64,000 nt of DNA from positions 1 through 64,000 of the forward strand of contig NZ_JAIQWW010000022.1 of the NCBI RefSeq assembly GCF_020164455.1. Direction: 5' to 3'. Of this stretch, positions 42,811 to 52,454 are shown in pieces. This stretch comes from Phyllobacterium chamaecytisi. Its GTDB lineage: Bacteria > Pseudomonadota > Alphaproteobacteria > Rhizobiales > Rhizobiaceae. The notes under the pieces are model-generated. The model was given only the letters and a program-made list of their open reading frames with translations, searched no databases and was not told the origin of the DNA. Position numbers and translations under genes: made by a program. Each line of letters opens with the position of its first letter. The stretch's first letter is position 1.

Positions 42811-44127
42811 TCAAAACGGGATTACGTTGGTCGCGATCATCGCAATCGCCGCCAATGCCATGAACACGGTGGCAATCCATCCAAAAATCTTGAGCGTCAA
42901 ACCGATCGTCTGTTCACCCATGATGCGCGGCTGGGTGGCCATGCGCATCATGATGATCATGACGGGGACGGCGACGACGCCGTTGATCACCGCGCTCCAA
43001 TACAGCGCTTGCATCGGGTTGATGGGCGTGAAGTCGAGCCCGATACCGATGGCCGTGGCAAGCGCAATCGTTGCATAGAAGGCTTTCGCTTCCTTGGGCT
43101 TGCGATTGAGGCCAGTCGGCCATTTCAAGGTTTCCCCGACACCATAAGCGGCCGAGCCGCCAAGCACCGGAACGGCCAGCAGACCCGTTCCCAAAATACC
43201 AAGAACAAAAAGAAACTGGGCAAAGGAGCCGGCAATTGGCTTCAGCGCCTCTGCAGCCTGGGCCGAGCTTTCAATCTGGGTTATGCCATTCTTATGCAGG
43301 GTTGCCGCGGCTGTCACCATGATGGCCAAAGCGATGACGGTGGAAAAGCCCATGCCGACAAGCGTATCGAGGTTGATGCGTTGATCGGCACCGCGTGCCT
43401 GCTCGGGGGCATCCTTCAGCGGCTCGCGCTCCGGCTTTTCCCTCATGTCTTCCACTTCCTGCGACGATTGCCAGAAAAAGAGATAGGGACTGATCGTCGT
43501 GCCGACGATGGCGACGATGGCGGTCAGATACGCGGAGTTGAATGCGATCGGTGGGAACACCGTATCGTGCAGCAGGGCCATCCAATCGATCGTCACGAAG
43601 AACAGCGTGCCGATATAAGTGAAAAGCGCCAGTGTCAGCCATTTCAGGATGCGGACATAGTGTCTGTATTCGAGGAATATCTGCATCAGGATGCAGACAG
43701 CGCCAAAGATCAGCACATAGAGAATGATTGATCCGCCGATCAGTCCCGACATCGCATCCGCCATCGCACCAATGTCGGCACCGATATTGATGATGTTGGC
43801 GATCACAAGAAGCGTAACGCAGACATAGACGATCCAGCTTGGATAATATCGCCGGATATTCCCGGCAAGTCCGCGCCCTGTCGTTCTGCCAAGCCGCGCC
43901 GTGATAATCTGGACGGCCGCCATCAATGGATAGCAGAACGGCATGGTCCACACCGTGCCGTAACCGAACTGCGCACCCGCTTGGGAATAGGTCGCAATCC
44001 CGCTCGGATCATCGTCGGCAGCGCCTGTAATGAGACCGGGGCCAAGGACACTCAGCAGTCTTGGTTTGCTCGGCTCGACGACGGGGTCGCGCTTGGCATT
44101 TCCATGTCCGATCGAAGCTTGTGTCAT
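42811..44127 (-). CDS. NRAMP family divalent metal transporter
   Basis: A 438-residue, about 11-helix inner-membrane protein. The signature GPGLITGAADDDPSGIATYSQ (about 30-50) corresponds to the DPG(N) helix-1 motif but reads DDPSG, characteristic of the NRAMP-related branch whose substrates include Mg2+ or are unknown. A conserved later stretch reads TTISPYLFFWQSSQEVED. GGGAG precedes the ATG; stress promoter 32 bases upstream. Manganese uptake should not be assumed. Confidence 0.88.
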   Translation of the reverse strand: MTQASIGHGNAKRDPVVEPSKPRLLSVLGPGLITGAADDDPSGIATYSQAGAQFGYGTVWTMPFCYPLMAAVQIITARLGRTTGRGLAGNIRRYYPSWIVYVCVTLLVIANIINIGADIGAMADAMSGLIGGSIILYVLIFGAVCILMQIFLEYRHYVRILKWLTLALFTYIGTLFFVTIDWMALLHDTVFPPIAFNSAYLTAIVAIVGTTISPYLFFWQSSQEVEDMREKPEREPLKDAPEQARGADQRINLDTLVGMGFSTVIALAIMVTAAATLHKNGITQIESSAQAAEALKPIAGSFAQFLFVLGILGTGLLAVPVLGGSAAYGVGETLKWPTGLNRKPKEAKAFYATIALATAIGIGLDFTPINPMQALYWSAVINGVVAVPVMIIMMRMATQPRIMGEQTIGLTLKIFGWIATVFMALAAIAMIATNVIPF

Positions 44128-44158
44128 AAAATCAACTCCCGAATTTGGTCAGCTGACA

Positions 44159-44183
44159 AACTCCGGCGAAGCCGCAGTGTTCC
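44159..44183 (-). promoter_or_regulatory. EcfG-type stress promoter for the NRAMP gene
   Basis: Minus strand GGAAC (44183-44179), 16 bases, AGTT (44162-44159). Confidence 0.78.
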
Positions 44184-44311
44184 CGAGCGACACGCATTGA
44201 GCGTCATTTGTCATCCACCGGACGGTTGGACGTCGGTGCAAATCTCTTGGGAACAATCACTCTTCGTCGGGCTTTGAGCACGCGTGACAAGTTCATCTTT
44301 GGAGAAATCCG

Positions 44312-45481
44312 ATGAAAGCACTGACCTGGCACGGCAAGGGCGACATGCGCTGCGAAAGCGTGCCCGATCCCGAAATTGAACATGGCCGCGACGCCATCAT
44401 CAAGGTGACCGCCTGCGCCATCTGCGGTTCGGATCTTCACATTTTCGACGGCGTCATTCCCTCGATGGAACACGGGGACATCATCGGTCACGAAACCATG
44501 GGCGAAGTCGTCGAGGTCGGTGCGGACAACAAGGCGTTGGAAGTGGGCGACCGCGTCGTCGTGCCGTTCACCATCGCCTGCGGCGAATGCTTCTTTTGCA
44601 AAAAGGGCTATTTTTCAGGCTGCGAGCGATCCAACCCCGACAAGGCAAAGGCCGCGAAGCTTTGGGGAAGCTCGCCGGCGGGGCTTTTTGGTTATTCGCA
44701 CCTTCTTGGCGGCTACAGCGGCGGTCAGGCAGAATATCTGCGCGTGCCCTACGCTGATGTGGGGCCAATGAAGGTGCCGGACGGTCTATCGGATGAACAG
44801 GTGCTGTTTCTTTCCGACATTTTCCCGACGGGGTTTATGGCAGCGGAATTCTGCAATATCCAGGAGGGAGACACCATCGCCATCTGGGGTTGCGGACCAG
44901 TCGGACAAATGGCGATCCGCAGCGCTTTCCTGCTTGGTGCCGATCGGGTTCTCGCCATCGACACCGTTGCCGAACGGCTGACCTTGGCGCGGTCAAGCGG
45001 AGCAGAAACCCTCGATTTCCGGCACGAGGATATATATGACCGGATCATGGAGTTGACGAACGGCAGAGGCGCTGACGCATGTATCGACGCCGTCGGCACC
45101 GAGCCGGATACGATGGCAAGCTTCGATTCCGTGGTCGACCGCATCAAGGCTGCAACCTTCATGGGCACCGACCGGCCGCACGTGCTGCGTCAGGCGATCC
45201 ACTGCTGCCGCAACTTCGGCACGGTGTCCATTGTTGGCGTCTATGGCGGCTTCGTTGATAAAATCCCGATGGGTTCTGCAATCAATCGCGGACTGACCTT
45301 TCGCATGGCGCAGACCCCGGTTCAGCATTACCTGCCGATGCTGATGGAGCGTATCCAAAAGGGTGAGATCGACCCGTCTTTCGTTATTACCCACCGGGCA
45401 AGCCTCGAAGAAGGTCCCGAGCTTTACAAGACATTTCGAGACAAAAAGGACGGCTGCATCAAAGTCGTCCTCAAACCCTGA
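44312..45481 (+). CDS. Zinc-dependent alcohol dehydrogenase (formaldehyde-dehydrogenase-like)
   Basis: A 389-residue medium-chain dehydrogenase. Catalytic zinc ligand in [11 protein letters not shown] (about 33-43) with GHETMGEV; the structural zinc site is [15 protein letters not shown] (about 91-105). The NAD motif is [20 protein letters not shown] precedes the ATG. Upstream is GGAAC-16-GCTT, a stress-promoter-like element also kept in the truncated copy at 59242. Followed 14 bases later by an SDR gene, likely an operon. Confidence 0.92.
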   Translation: MKALTWHGKGDMRCESVPDPEIEHGRDAIIKVTACAICGSDLHIFDGVIPSMEHGDIIGHETMGEVVEVGADNKALEVGDRVVVPFTIACGECFFCKKGYFSGCERSNPDKAKAAKLWGSSPAGLFGYSHLLGGYSGGQAEYLRVPYADVGPMKVPDGLSDEQVLFLSDIFPTGFMAAEFCNIQEGDTIAIWGCGPVGQMAIRSAFLLGADRVLAIDTVAERLTLARSSGAETLDFRHEDIYDRIMELTNGRGADACIDAVGTEPDTMASFDSVVDRIKAATFMGTDRPHVLRQAIHCCRNFGTVSIVGVYGGFVDKIPMGSAINRGLTFRMAQTPVQHYLPMLMERIQKGEIDPSFVITHRASLEEGPELYKTFRDKKDGCIKVVLKP

Positions 45482-45495
45482 TCGGAGACAATGAT

Positions 45496-46290
45496 ATGGT
45501 AAACACAGCGCGTCCCCTCGCCGTCGTTACCGGCGCTTCGTCCGGCATCGGACTAGAACTGGCCAGGATCGCCGTCGGCGAAGGCTATGATCTTATTATT
45601 GCCGCCGACGAACCGGACATCAAAAGGGCTGCGGAAAAACTGCGGCGAGAGGGCGCGACGGTCGATGCCATGACGATCGACCTTGCGGACGTTGCGGGTG
45701 TCGAGAAGTTCTGCACGTTCATAGCCGACAAGGGCAAGCCCGTTGACATTCTCCTCGCCAATGCAGGCCATGGACTTGGCCAGGGCTTTCTCGATCAGGA
45801 TCTCGCCGAAGCGCTGCACGTCGTTGACACCAACATCACTGGCACAATCGCTTTGATCCATAAGATCGGCAACGCGATGCGCCAACGGGGCGAAGGACGC
45901 ATTCTCATCACCGGGTCGATAGCGGGCTTCATACCAGGCACCTATCAGGCAGTTCATAACGGCACCAAGGCCTTCCTGAACAGTTTTTCCTTCGCCCTGC
46001 GTGAAGAGCTTGAGGACACCGGCGTGACGGTAAGCTGCCTTATGCCGGGTGCCACGGACACCCGCTTCTTCGAGCGCGCGCATATGCTTGACACGGCAAT
46101 AGGCCAGTCCAAGAAGGATGACCCTGCTGATGTCGCACGGGCCGGATTCGACGCCATGATGGGCAACGAGGGCGACGTCGTCAGTGGCTGGAAGAACAAG
46201 CTCCAGTCGGCAATTGCGAACATCACACCGTCTGCAATGCTGGCCGGGCAGCATGCCAAAACAGCAGCACCAGGATCGGCGAAGGAATGA
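45496..46290 (+). CDS. SDR-family protein with altered active site
   Basis: A 264-residue short-chain dehydrogenase. TGASSGIGLE (12-21), NAG (89-91) and Ser141 are present. The usual YNGTK becomes HNGTK: His154 replaces the catalytic Tyr, with Lys158 in place. GGAGACA precedes the ATG. It is the second gene after the alcohol dehydrogenase. It may use His for acid catalysis, or bind cofactor without reducing. Confidence 0.9.
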   Translation: MVNTARPLAVVTGASSGIGLELARIAVGEGYDLIIAADEPDIKRAAEKLRREGATVDAMTIDLADVAGVEKFCTFIADKGKPVDILLANAGHGLGQGFLDQDLAEALHVVDTNITGTIALIHKIGNAMRQRGEGRILITGSIAGFIPGTYQAVHNGTKAFLNSFSFALREELEDTGVTVSCLMPGATDTRFFERAHMLDTAIGQSKKDDPADVARAGFDAMMGNEGDVVSGWKNKLQSAIANITPSAMLAGQHAKTAAPGSAKE

Positions 46291-46496
46291 TCAACATTGC
46301 ATGTCATCACAACGACCGATCTTGAGACTGCAGCGATGGGTCGGACAACGTCCGCCAGCTTGCATTGTCCGGGCGGCTACCTGTGTTGGCGTAAGCAGAT
46401 TTGGTTCGCCAAGGGCGCGTCGCGTCTCTCAGCTCGCATTCTGGATTCTGGATTAAAGTTAGTCTGCAGTGGTTACGCGCAGGAAAAATTGCTGCC

Positions 46497-47393
46497 GTGA
46501 GCGATCGTTCCCCCGAAGAGATCCAACAACGACGCGAGCGGCGCGCCGAGCGCAGGCAAAGGCAACGACTGACAAATCTACAACGCGCGGCAAAGATGCA
46601 CGCAGTTCGTATTTCGAAGGAAGACGTGCTTGAGCCGGTGGCCCCGTCTAATCGTCTGCGGGATGGCGTCCATGTTGGGTGTTCCGGCTGGTACTATTGG
46701 CATTGGAAGGGCAAATTTTATCCAGATGGCGTGCCATCCAGTCAATGGTTTTCGATTTACGAAAAAAGTTTTGGAACCGTGGAGCTCAATGCACCATTTT
46801 ATGCCTGGCCAACGGTTGCGACAGTCAGGACTTGGCTGCGCCAGGCGACTGGCGACTTCGTCTACACGATCAAAGTATGCGAACTGATCACTCATGTTAA
46901 GCGTTTTGACGGTACCGAACCCTTGATACGCGATTTCGGATACATCGCAGATTTGCTTGGGGAACGAATGGGCTGTTTTCTGTTTCAGCTACCTCCAAGC
47001 GTTCGCTACGACCCGACATTTCTTAAAACCATCTTGCAGCAACTGAATCCACGTCACCGCAACGTCGTTGAATTTCGTCACAAAAGCTGGTGGAACGAGG
47101 AAGTCTATGCGGCTTTTCGTGCGGCCGGAGCGATCTTCTGCTCCTGCAGCGGACCGCGACTTCCAGAGGAACTGGTCAAAACCGCCGACGATATCTACGT
47201 CCGATTCCACGGAACCAAGAATTGGTACCGTCATGACTACAGCGACGAAGAATTAGCGAATTGGGCTGCGCGAATCCGCAAGAGCCGCGCCAAAAATGTT
47301 TGGGTCTATTTCAACAATGACCGTGACGGTCATGCGATCAAGAACGCAAAAGCGCTTATAGAACTCCTGAAAAGCGATGGTTTGCGCACATAG
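46497..47393 (+). CDS. DUF72 family protein
   Basis: A 298-residue TIM-barrel-like DUF72 protein. After a basic N-terminal tail (RRERRAERRQRQR), the domain starts HVGCSGWYYWHWKGKFYP and continues with TVELNAPFYAWP, YTIKV and FRHKSWW; YVRFHGTKNWYRHDYSDEEL and VWVYFNNDRDGHAIKNA end it. Function unknown. GTG 46497 is chosen, with AGGAAA upstream; the longer frame from 46401 runs through the intergenic region. Confidence 0.88.
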   Translation: MSDRSPEEIQQRRERRAERRQRQRLTNLQRAAKMHAVRISKEDVLEPVAPSNRLRDGVHVGCSGWYYWHWKGKFYPDGVPSSQWFSIYEKSFGTVELNAPFYAWPTVATVRTWLRQATGDFVYTIKVCELITHVKRFDGTEPLIRDFGYIADLLGERMGCFLFQLPPSVRYDPTFLKTILQQLNPRHRNVVEFRHKSWWNEEVYAAFRAAGAIFCSCSGPRLPEELVKTADDIYVRFHGTKNWYRHDYSDEELANWAARIRKSRAKNVWVYFNNDRDGHAIKNAKALIELLKSDGLRT

Positions 47394-47408
47394 GGAATGT
47401 GAAGAAAA

Positions 47409-47620
47409 ATGGCGGAACGGCGGGGATTGCAGCGATCACTATGGGGGTCTTGGGTGGTTCGCGCAGATGTTCATGAAATAATCTGGCGTCGTTATTCATG
47501 GGGCCGTTCCTGGCCAATGCGTCAATGGCTGTTCGGCGCTGCCAGGCTGGCTGGGTATTTGATCCGGAATCGTCGGCGCATGGTTTCTCGTCGCGGTCGG
47601 CGCATGTTTCGAGCGCGTCG
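47409..47620 (+). pseudogene. Degenerate GlsB/YeaQ membrane-protein copy
   Basis: Nucleotide blocks follow the intact glsB gene (5675-5900) in order: ATTGCAGCGATCA, GGTCTTGGGTGG, CAGATGTTCATGAAA, CCAATGCGTCAATGG, GGCTGGCTGGGTATTTG, and CGGTCGGCGCATGTTTCGAG. Several indels break the reading frame and no continuous protein remains. Confidence 0.6.
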
Positions 47621-47712
47621 AGAGGTGCTGGACTCCGGCAATGCCCTAGAGTTCACCAGTTACGCGAAGGCGGCCTATTCGGCAGCTGTACTGTCGGCAA
47701 AGGTTCACTGAA

Positions 47713-47738
47713 GGAACCTGTGGAGCGGCAAGTGAGTT
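47713..47738 (+). promoter_or_regulatory. Possible stress promoter, 17-base spacing
   Basis: GGAAC 47713-47717, 17 bases, AGTT 47735-47738, upstream of the gene at 47853. The spacing differs from the 16 seen elsewhere. Confidence 0.35.
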
Positions 47739-47852
47739 AAATCGGGAGCGCGGTCCGGGTTGATAGGACAAAGGGTACTGGGACGCCTGGTCAAGGGCCG
47801 GGAAACCGGGATCCCGGCATTTGTGGATTGAGACGATCATCGAAGGCAGGAA

Positions 47853-48158
47853 ATGCATTTGGTCAAGATATATCTTCCCCTGAATGATCCGGATGGCCGC
47901 GCTCTTCCTTCCGAAACGCACGACCGGGTGAAACAGAAGCTGACGGCCAAATTCGGCGGCGTCACCATGTTTTCCAACGCGCCCGCTGAAGGATTGTGGG
48001 CGCACGGGGGAAAATTGGAGTTCGACCAGATCATCGTCTTCGAGGTCATGACCAAAAGGCTGTCTTATGACTGGTGGAAAGACTACCGAAAAACTCTCGA
48101 ATCCGTTTTTCAGCAACACCAGATCATCATCAGCACCCATACGGTCGACATTCTTTGA
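47853..48158 (+). CDS. Conserved-looking hypothetical protein
   Basis: A 101-residue alpha/beta protein (LVKIYLPLNDPDGRALPSET, VTMFSNAPAEGLW, FDQIIVFEVMT, then IIISTHTVDIL). The layout suggests a small cytoplasmic fold with two strands per half, but I know no family name. CAGGAA precedes the ATG. Confidence 0.7.
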   Translation: MHLVKIYLPLNDPDGRALPSETHDRVKQKLTAKFGGVTMFSNAPAEGLWAHGGKLEFDQIIVFEVMTKRLSYDWWKDYRKTLESVFQQHQIIISTHTVDIL

Positions 48159-48243
48159 CGGCAATGCAATCTGGCGGGTCTGCTGGAGGCTCGTGTTGCT
48201 TGAAAGGGGCCGCGGGCTGTTACGTGCACCAGCGTACAAGTGC

Positions 48244-48268
48244 GGAACAATCTCTTGCTATGAAAGTT
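48244..48268 (+). promoter_or_regulatory. EcfG-type stress promoter for DUF3606
   Basis: GGAAC 48244-48248, 16 bases, AGTT 48265-48268, 111 bases before ATG 48380. Confidence 0.7.
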
Positions 48269-48379
48269 TGGGCCGAGTCGGGAGCGCTTAGCTCACCTGA
48301 CGGAGGCACGTCGCGCAAACTCTGATATTCCTTGTTCTGCGGCGAGCCCCACCTGGCCAATCTATGGATGGAGGAAGTC

Positions 48380-48583
48380 ATGGCTGATGATAAGACAAAA
48401 CGTACGACCGACCGGGAGACAGTCGCCGCTGGCGAGAAGTATGAAGTCCAATATCTTATGAAGTCCCTGCATCTGCGGCGCGACGATGCCGATCAACTGA
48501 TCGCGAAGTACAATGGCGACAGGGAAAAAATAAAGGCAGAGCTGTCGAAGCGAAAAACGCGTCAGACTTATGCGCACCTCTAG
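48380..48583 (+). CDS. DUF3606 protein
   Basis: A 67-residue protein. Core YEVQYLMKSLHLRRDDADQL and NGDREKIKAELSKR matches DUF3606 (Y-V-YW--F-V--D-L---V---G). Function unknown; the family is common among small stress genes of proteobacteria. GGAGGA precedes the ATG. Confidence 0.82.
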   Translation: MADDKTKRTTDRETVAAGEKYEVQYLMKSLHLRRDDADQLIAKYNGDREKIKAELSKRKTRQTYAHL

Positions 48584-48626
48584 TTGGAATATCGGCTAGC
48601 TGTTTGCCCTCGAACTGGTATGGCAG

Positions 48627-48731
48627 ATGCACGGTCCTTTCACGCTTTTCGCCCTTGACTGGGAAGTGTTCGTGGCGGCAGTCGTTGTCGTTTTAGCGCT
48701 TCTCTGGATTCGTTTCGCCTTTACCTCTTAG
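48627..48731 (+). CDS. Possible 34-residue membrane peptide
   Basis: The frame reads MHGPFTLFALDWEVFVAAVV and continues VVLALLWIRFAFTS: one membrane helix. The ribosome site is weak. Confidence 0.3.
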   Translation: MHGPFTLFALDWEVFVAAVVVVLALLWIRFAFTS

Positions 48732-48912
48732 CCTACAGACGACGCGCAATGCACATGCTTGCTGACTTGCTCGCCCGCAACGCTTCAGGCCGCTGAATGG
48801 TTGGAGGACGGAACCCACACGGTGAAATGTGCCTTTCCATTTTGCATTGCGCTCGTACCATTGAACATTTATCTCATTCATTGATCCGTTCCGGAAATGA
48901 TTTGTCCAGCAT

Positions 48913-50214
48913 TCATGAGACGGTGCTTACAGGCAGGGCGCGTTTGTGTTGCGTGGCTTTATAGGCCCGAACAATGATGTCCCTGGCATTCTCCACGATC
49001 AGCTTCCCTTCCAGGAAGTCATCGATCTGGTCGTAGGTGACCCCATACGCATCTTCATCGGGACGCTGTGGCACGAGAGACTCAAGGTCGGCTGTCGGGA
49101 CCTTGGTAACCAGGTGATCCGGAGCGCCCAGCGTTGCAGCCATGGCGCGAATGCGCCGTTTGATCAATCCGGACAGCGGCAGGATGTCGGCCGCTCCGTC
49201 GCCATGCTTGGTGAAGAAGCCCATGACTGCCTCTGCCGCATGATCCGTGCCGATGACGAGGCCGTGGTGAGCCCCAGCAATTGCGTACTGGGCGATCATG
49301 CGTTCCCTGGCCTTTATGTTGCCGAGTACGAAATCCTCATGGGCCTCGTCGCGGAACGCGAGATCCCCCCGCTTCAGTGCCATCATCATCGCGTCGACGG
49401 CCGGCTTGATGTTGATCGTAAGAACACGGTCCGGTGAAATGGCCGTCAGGGCCATCGATGCCGCATCTTCATCTGCCTGCACGCCGTAGGGCAGACGCAC
49501 TGCAATGAACTGGGCGTCGTATCCGTTTTCGCGCAGTTGCTCCACGGCACTTTGGGCAAGCATGCCTGCAAGGAGAGAATCGACGCCTCCGCTGATACCA
49601 AGAACATAGGTCATTGATCCGGACGATCGCAAATATTCGGCCAGAAAATCAATTCGGTCCTGGGTCTGCGAAACCGGATCGAAGTCTTGGCTCACTCCGA
49701 GTGATCGAATGATTTCTTGTTGCCCGGTGCTGATGTTGACTGTCTCCCTTCCTTTCGATCGTTCTCCGCAAGTCTTTCGGGTGTTGGGATTGCCAAATTC
49801 GGCGTCTCGGATACGTGTATATTCATCAAACCGCGGGAGATTGTCAGAAAATTCGACCCAGGAAAGTTTCTCTCGCCAATAGCCGTGAGCCGCCGGCTTG
49901 AACCGCTCGGGGTTATCGAAGAAGCCGATCGTCAGATATATCTCGTCCTTGATACCCTCATCGAAATATCCGATTGACGATCCGCAGTTCCCGCAAAACG
50001 TCCGGGTAATGCCAGATGTCCTCGAGAACCTCTTCATCTCACCCTTGGTTATGCGGAATTGCTGCGGTCTATATCCTACCCAAACAGTAAGCGGGCCGCC
50101 GATCGCTTGCCTGCAATCGGCATCATGATCGTAATTGATCCAGAACGGTTCGCCTTCGCATTCCGCTTGTACGCTGCCGCAAAAACAGCTGGCTGTCTCT
50201 AGCCGGTCAACCAT
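48913..50214 (-). CDS. nadE: GFA domain fused to ammonia-dependent NAD+ synthetase
   Basis: A 433-residue protein. Residues 1 to about 150 are a GFA/CENP-V-type domain with zinc Cys residues (CFCG 10-13; FCGNCGSS about 73-80). Residues about 161-433 are a complete NadE: PP-loop SGGVDS (208-213), GTDHAAEA, FFTKHGDGAAD and HKRALPV. NadE makes NAD+ from deamido-NAD+, ATP and ammonia. A purine-rich Shine-Dalgarno-like run (49745-49755) lies at the junction but no ATG, GTG or TTG follows it. ATG 50214 has GGAGGAA upstream. Confidence 0.88.
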   Translation of the reverse strand: MVDRLETASCFCGSVQAECEGEPFWINYDHDADCRQAIGGPLTVWVGYRPQQFRITKGEMKRFSRTSGITRTFCGNCGSSIGYFDEGIKDEIYLTIGFFDNPERFKPAAHGYWREKLSWVEFSDNLPRFDEYTRIRDAEFGNPNTRKTCGERSKGRETVNISTGQQEIIRSLGVSQDFDPVSQTQDRIDFLAEYLRSSGSMTYVLGISGGVDSLLAGMLAQSAVEQLRENGYDAQFIAVRLPYGVQADEDAASMALTAISPDRVLTINIKPAVDAMMMALKRGDLAFRDEAHEDFVLGNIKARERMIAQYAIAGAHHGLVIGTDHAAEAVMGFFTKHGDGAADILPLSGLIKRRIRAMAATLGAPDHLVTKVPTADLESLVPQRPDEDAYGVTYDQIDDFLEGKLIVENARDIIVRAYKATQHKRALPVSTVS

Positions 50215-50236
50215 CTGGTTCCTCCACTGCACGTGC

Positions 50237-50261
50237 AACAGAGATGGCGGGACTTTGTTCC
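50237..50261 (-). promoter_or_regulatory. EcfG-type stress promoter for GFA-NadE (TGTT variant)
   Basis: Minus strand GGAAC (50261-50257), 16 bases, TGTT (50240-50237), 23 bases from ATG 50214. Confidence 0.6.
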
Positions 50262-50389
50262 TTGCAACGCATCAAGGTTCCGAATCTTAGTCTAACGATG
50301 AGGAACACACCGGGGCCATGACTTGGTTGCTAGCCAAGGAATTGCGCGCGCTTCCCTGCTTGGTCCTGACCGAAGTAAAACGTCGATCG

Positions 50390-51550
50390 TCACAACGGAA
50401 CCATAATCCGCAGCGATTGGTGAAGATCAGCAATAAGATCGTCGGGTTCTTCCAGACCGATATTCAACCTGACGATTCGCCCGCTGAAATCTTCACCGCC
50501 GTTTGCAAGATAGGGATAAGTCATCGCCAACGAGGTGACCCCTCCCCAACTGTAGCCGGCTTTGAACAGCGCCAGTCGATCAACGAAGTCGTCAACGTCC
50601 TTCGGACCAAATGTTTTCTTGAACACGATTGAAAAGACACTCGCGGACCCGGTGAAATCGCGTTTCCAGAAGACATGACCCGGCGACGACGGGAGCGCCG
50701 GATGAAGCACATTCTGGATCGCCGATTGTTCGGCAAGCCAATTTGCAACCTGCAGTGTCGAACGTTCCAGCCTTTCCAGACGCACGCCGAGCGTTTGCAG
50801 ACCGCGCAAAGCCAGGCTGGCGTCATCGGGCGAAACCGCCATGCCCAACAGATCCCAGGCAGTACCCACTGACTCGTACAAGGCATCGTCTTTCACGGAG
50901 ACGGTGCCCAAAAGAAGATCGCTGTGCCCTCCTACATACTTGGTCAGGGCCTGCATGCTGATATCCACACCATGCGCGAAGGCGTCGAAGAGAACGCCGG
51001 CAGAATATGTGTTGTCGAGGGCAACCGGAACACCACGAGCATGAGCGACCCCAACTATGGAGGGAACATCCTGGACTTCCATCGTGATCGAACCCGGGCT
51101 TTCCGTCCACACTAGCGCTGTGTTGTGTCTTATCAACGCGCCGATCCCATCACCAACCAGAGGATCATAGGGCTCAACCTCTATGCCCAGACGCTGCAGT
51201 AGCTTTTGGGCCAATTCCCTGTTTGGGCCATAGGCGCTGGCCGGTACCAGGGCATGGCTGCCGGTCTTGCAGACGGCGAGATAGATCAAGGCGATTGCGG
51301 CCTGACCTCCTGGGACCACAAAAGTGCGGTAAGCACCCTCTAGTTCAGCAATCCGTGCACCCAATTCCAGCACGGTAGGCGTTCCATAAAGTCCGTAATT
51401 GTAACCGGCCTCGATCTGACGCCAGTTATTGTGCGCTGCTCCCACATTGTCAAAGATCACGGTCGAACCCCGATAGGTCGGGATGACAAGAGACTGGTAC
51501 CCGCCGATTGGCTTCTGTTCCGGGTTCAAGAGCCTGGTACGCCAATGCAT
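50390..51550 (-). CDS. PLP-dependent Cys/Met metabolism enzyme (cystathionine beta-lyase-like)
   Basis: A 386-residue fold-type I enzyme. NYGLYGTPTVLELGARIAEL (about 51-70), VPGGQAAIAL, DNTYSAGVLF and the PLP-binding Lys204 in MQALTKYVGGHSD are intact. Length and motifs fit cystathionine beta-lyase, which splits cystathionine to homocysteine, pyruvate and ammonia; gamma-synthase or lyase activity cannot be excluded. Convergent with nothing close; no stress promoter seen. Confidence 0.9.
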   Translation of the reverse strand: MHWRTRLLNPEQKPIGGYQSLVIPTYRGSTVIFDNVGAAHNNWRQIEAGYNYGLYGTPTVLELGARIAELEGAYRTFVVPGGQAAIALIYLAVCKTGSHALVPASAYGPNRELAQKLLQRLGIEVEPYDPLVGDGIGALIRHNTALVWTESPGSITMEVQDVPSIVGVAHARGVPVALDNTYSAGVLFDAFAHGVDISMQALTKYVGGHSDLLLGTVSVKDDALYESVGTAWDLLGMAVSPDDASLALRGLQTLGVRLERLERSTLQVANWLAEQSAIQNVLHPALPSSPGHVFWKRDFTGSASVFSIVFKKTFGPKDVDDFVDRLALFKAGYSWGGVTSLAMTYPYLANGGEDFSGRIVRLNIGLEEPDDLIADLHQSLRIMVPL

Positions 51551-52454
51551 TCGGAATCCTTCAGAAAATGATATTGCTGTGAACCACCAATGCCAAATCC
51601 TTCTTGGTCAGAAATGTTCCGAAGCGGAGCTATGTTCCAAGCTGCCCGGCGAAGGTGCCCACCAAAAAAGAGAGCATTCTCCCATGCGTTTCCTCCGAGA
51701 CAACGGTGCTCTATTGCGCGCCTTCTTCGCAAGTATATGGCTTTGCTCAGGGTCGTGCCGCGAAAAACATGAAGTGCCAGGCATCGTCTCCCGCCACCGG
51801 ATTTGTTGCATACATCACCGGCGAAAATTTCGTTCCGGCGTTATTTGCAAACCGAAAAAGTGAGTGGCTGCCGATGGCGACTCATGTGGTCCTCGCCGCA
51901 TATCTTTTTGCAACGAGGATCGTCGGAGTCGCGCGACCCGATGATATGCCTACAGACAAGGAGCCACCGCCGCGGTCCCGCAGCTGGATTTACGCTTTTC
52001 GTTCTGGCTATTTCCTTGGAGCCATTCTGCATTCAACTCCGATGCAGCCGCCCATGGTGCGACTGTGCAATCCGCGCTGCTTGTCTTGGCAACGCACGTT
52101 TCTGCCTTGAATCTTGCCAAAACTGGCAATCGGAGTTTTTTCGACAGCGACGCGGGTCATGTCTCCATCTTCCTGCGCCATCGCGGATCGCCTTGATCAA
52201 GCCGGTTGAAGCATCCGATAGTCAGACCGGAAATTAACTGGGATCTCGGCCGACACCACCGGAGGCAGCCCAGGAACCATTCGGCATATTGAGAATATGT
52301 CGCGCAAAAGGGACATCTCCATAAGCGCTGGACGACAATCTCGACTTTTTTCTTCTGGCTTTACAACGCGAGGATCTCGCTGAGATGAAGGAAGTCGTTT
52401 CGCCGTTGAAAATAGCCACCCGGGAGCCCTCGCCTCGAGTGGCCAAGCTGAAGC
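51551..52454. other. Long intergenic region, nothing recognised
   Basis: About 900 bases. Overlapping frames exist in several phases but none shows family resemblance, ribosome site or promoter. It may be decayed coding sequence. Confidence 0.45.

Noticed and set aside
51604-52110. 168-residue plus-strand frame
   Set aside because: In a region with no homology or promoter; Pro/Ser/Arg-rich composition and competing frames suggest non-coding or decayed DNA.
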